From: an archaeon
Lineage (GTDB): Archaea; Asgardarchaeota; Hermodarchaeia; Hermodarchaeales; Hermodarchaeaceae
Length of the DNA stretch: 6,199 nt
Direction of reading: 5' to 3'
Assembly (NCBI GenBank): GCA_016550425.1
Contig: JABXGS010000148.1
Location: 1 to 6,199, forward strand
The position numbers were made by a program, and so were the translations under genes. Positions 5,953-6,199 of this stretch are shown here, in pieces (position 1 is the stretch's first letter; each line of letters begins with the position of its first letter). The notes beneath the pieces were generated by a model. The model searched no databases, was not told where the DNA came from, and worked only from the letters and a program-made list of their open reading frames with translations.

Positions 5953-5980
5953 TGGTGCGGGAGCTGGGAATTTCCACCGT
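5953..5980. repeat. Direct repeat, copy 2 (tRNA-Leu 3' end)
   Basis: Identical over 28 bp to 4558-4585; here it is the 3' end of the intact tRNA-Leu(TAG). Similarity breaks in the middle of the T-loop intron and resumes for 14 bp at 6005-6018. Confidence 0.9.
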
Positions 5981-6001
5981 TCAAATCGTGTTTAAACAGT
6001 T
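5970..6001 (-). other. Intron at position 59/60 in the T loop of tRNA-Leu
   Basis: Read on the minus strand, the T stem is followed by TTCG, a bulge AAA, a stem ACTGTT/AACGGT, then GGAA and a bulge ATT. TTC pairs with GAA, leaving one G-G mismatch in the 4-bp central helix, so the BHB is slightly relaxed. Cutting both bulges after the second base removes 32 nt and leaves the canonical T loop TTCGAAT. T-loop introns are known in some archaea, chiefly Thermoproteales, and are rare elsewhere. Confidence 0.8.
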
Positions 6002-6096
6002 TTCGAACCCAGGAACGCCTACGCGACAAGGTCCTAAGCCTTGCATCTTTGACCAGGCTTGACTACTCCCGCAGGGATTTGTGGTTGTAGTGGGAG

Positions 6097-6175
6097 TGGT
6101 GCCCTGACCGGGATTTGAACCCGGGTCCACGGGGCGAAAGCCCATGATGATTGACCTGGCTACACTATCAGGGCA
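6097..6175 (-). tRNA. tRNA-Glu (anticodon TTC), CCA encoded
   Basis: TGCCCTG (6175-6169) pairs with CAGGGCA (6106-6100), and CCA is encoded at 6099-6097. The D region AGTGTAGCCAGGTCAATCAT is the classic archaeal tRNA-Glu form. The anticodon stem ATGGG/CCCGT encloses CTTTCGC, anticodon TTC. The T arm is CCGGG-TTCAAAT-CCCGG. The gene is 76 nt plus CCA with no intron. It is the first gene of the minus-strand tRNA pair; its promoter would lie beyond the right edge, as only 24 nt remain in the window. Confidence 0.95.
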
Positions 6176-6199
6176 CGGGTTCTGTGAGAAAAGGGCTTC

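Larger units (their letters stand above)
5953..6072 (-). tRNA. tRNA-Leu (anticodon TAG), with T-loop intron, CCA encoded
   Basis: Acceptor GCGGGAG (6072-6066) pairs with CTCCCGC (5963-5957); A73 and CCA follow (5956-5953). The D stem is GTC/GAT with an AAGCCTGGTCAAA loop typical of Leu. The anticodon stem is CAAGG/CCTTG with loop CTTAGGA, anticodon TAG. The long variable arm CGC-GTAG-GCG is characteristic of class II tRNA. The T stem CTGGG/CCCAG encloses 39 nt rather than 7, so a 32-nt intron lies in the T loop; removing it gives TTCGAAT. The mature length is 85 nt plus CCA. It lies 24 nt after tRNA-Glu on the same strand, probably in one transcript. Confidence 0.93.

Noticed and set aside
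4551..6000. CRISPR array
   Set aside because: Only two copies of the 28-bp repeat exist, 1.4 kb apart, and both are tRNA-Leu 3' ends.

Overview
The window comes from an archaeon. The evidence is a run of archaeal/eukaryote-type ribosome-assembly and translation genes (NMD3, aIF1A, Nep1, RIO1, a two-KH-domain Dim2/Pno1-like protein), TATA-like promoter elements, Shine-Dalgarno (SD) or leaderless starts, and tRNA genes with bulge-helix-bulge (BHB) introns at non-canonical positions. I cannot place the lineage with confidence. Introns at positions 30/31 and 59/60 are best known from Thermoproteales, but the moderate GC and protein style would also suit other TACK or Asgard groups.

Layout. Bases 1-123 hold the tail of an unidentified upstream gene. 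Plus-strand genes follow: NMD3 (130-1224), aIF1A (1280-1630, with its own TATA box), Nep1 (about 1682-2383), RIO1 kinase (2487-3257, GTG start behind a strong SD) and the KH protein (3254-3835, overlapping RIO1 by ATGA). A tRNA-Asn(GTT) with a 31-nt intron between positions 30 and 31 follows on the plus strand (3921-4029). The right third is on the minus strand. Read in its own direction it holds tRNA-Glu(TTC) (6175-6097), tRNA-Leu(TAG) with a 32-nt T-loop intron (6072-5953), an intact solo TnpB (5864-4653) with a putative omega-RNA end, a relic of a second tRNA-Leu that keeps only the anticodon loop to CCA (4638-4558), and a 148-aa gene of unknown function (4490-4044).

How it works together. 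The left side is a small-subunit and translation-initiation cluster. Nep1 modifies 16S rRNA, RIO1 and the Dim2-like KH protein act together in late 40S/30S maturation, aIF1A acts at initiation, and NMD3 is the large-subunit export/assembly adaptor family. The right side is a tRNA cluster remodelled by a mobile element.

Most notable is the TnpB unit. It lies between two directly repeated tRNA-Leu 3' ends (28 bp identical, 1,395 bp apart), and its right end abuts a tRNA-Leu anticodon loop. The omega-RNA guide would therefore be tRNA-Leu sequence. The two T-loop introns differ in sequence but keep the same splice-site fold.
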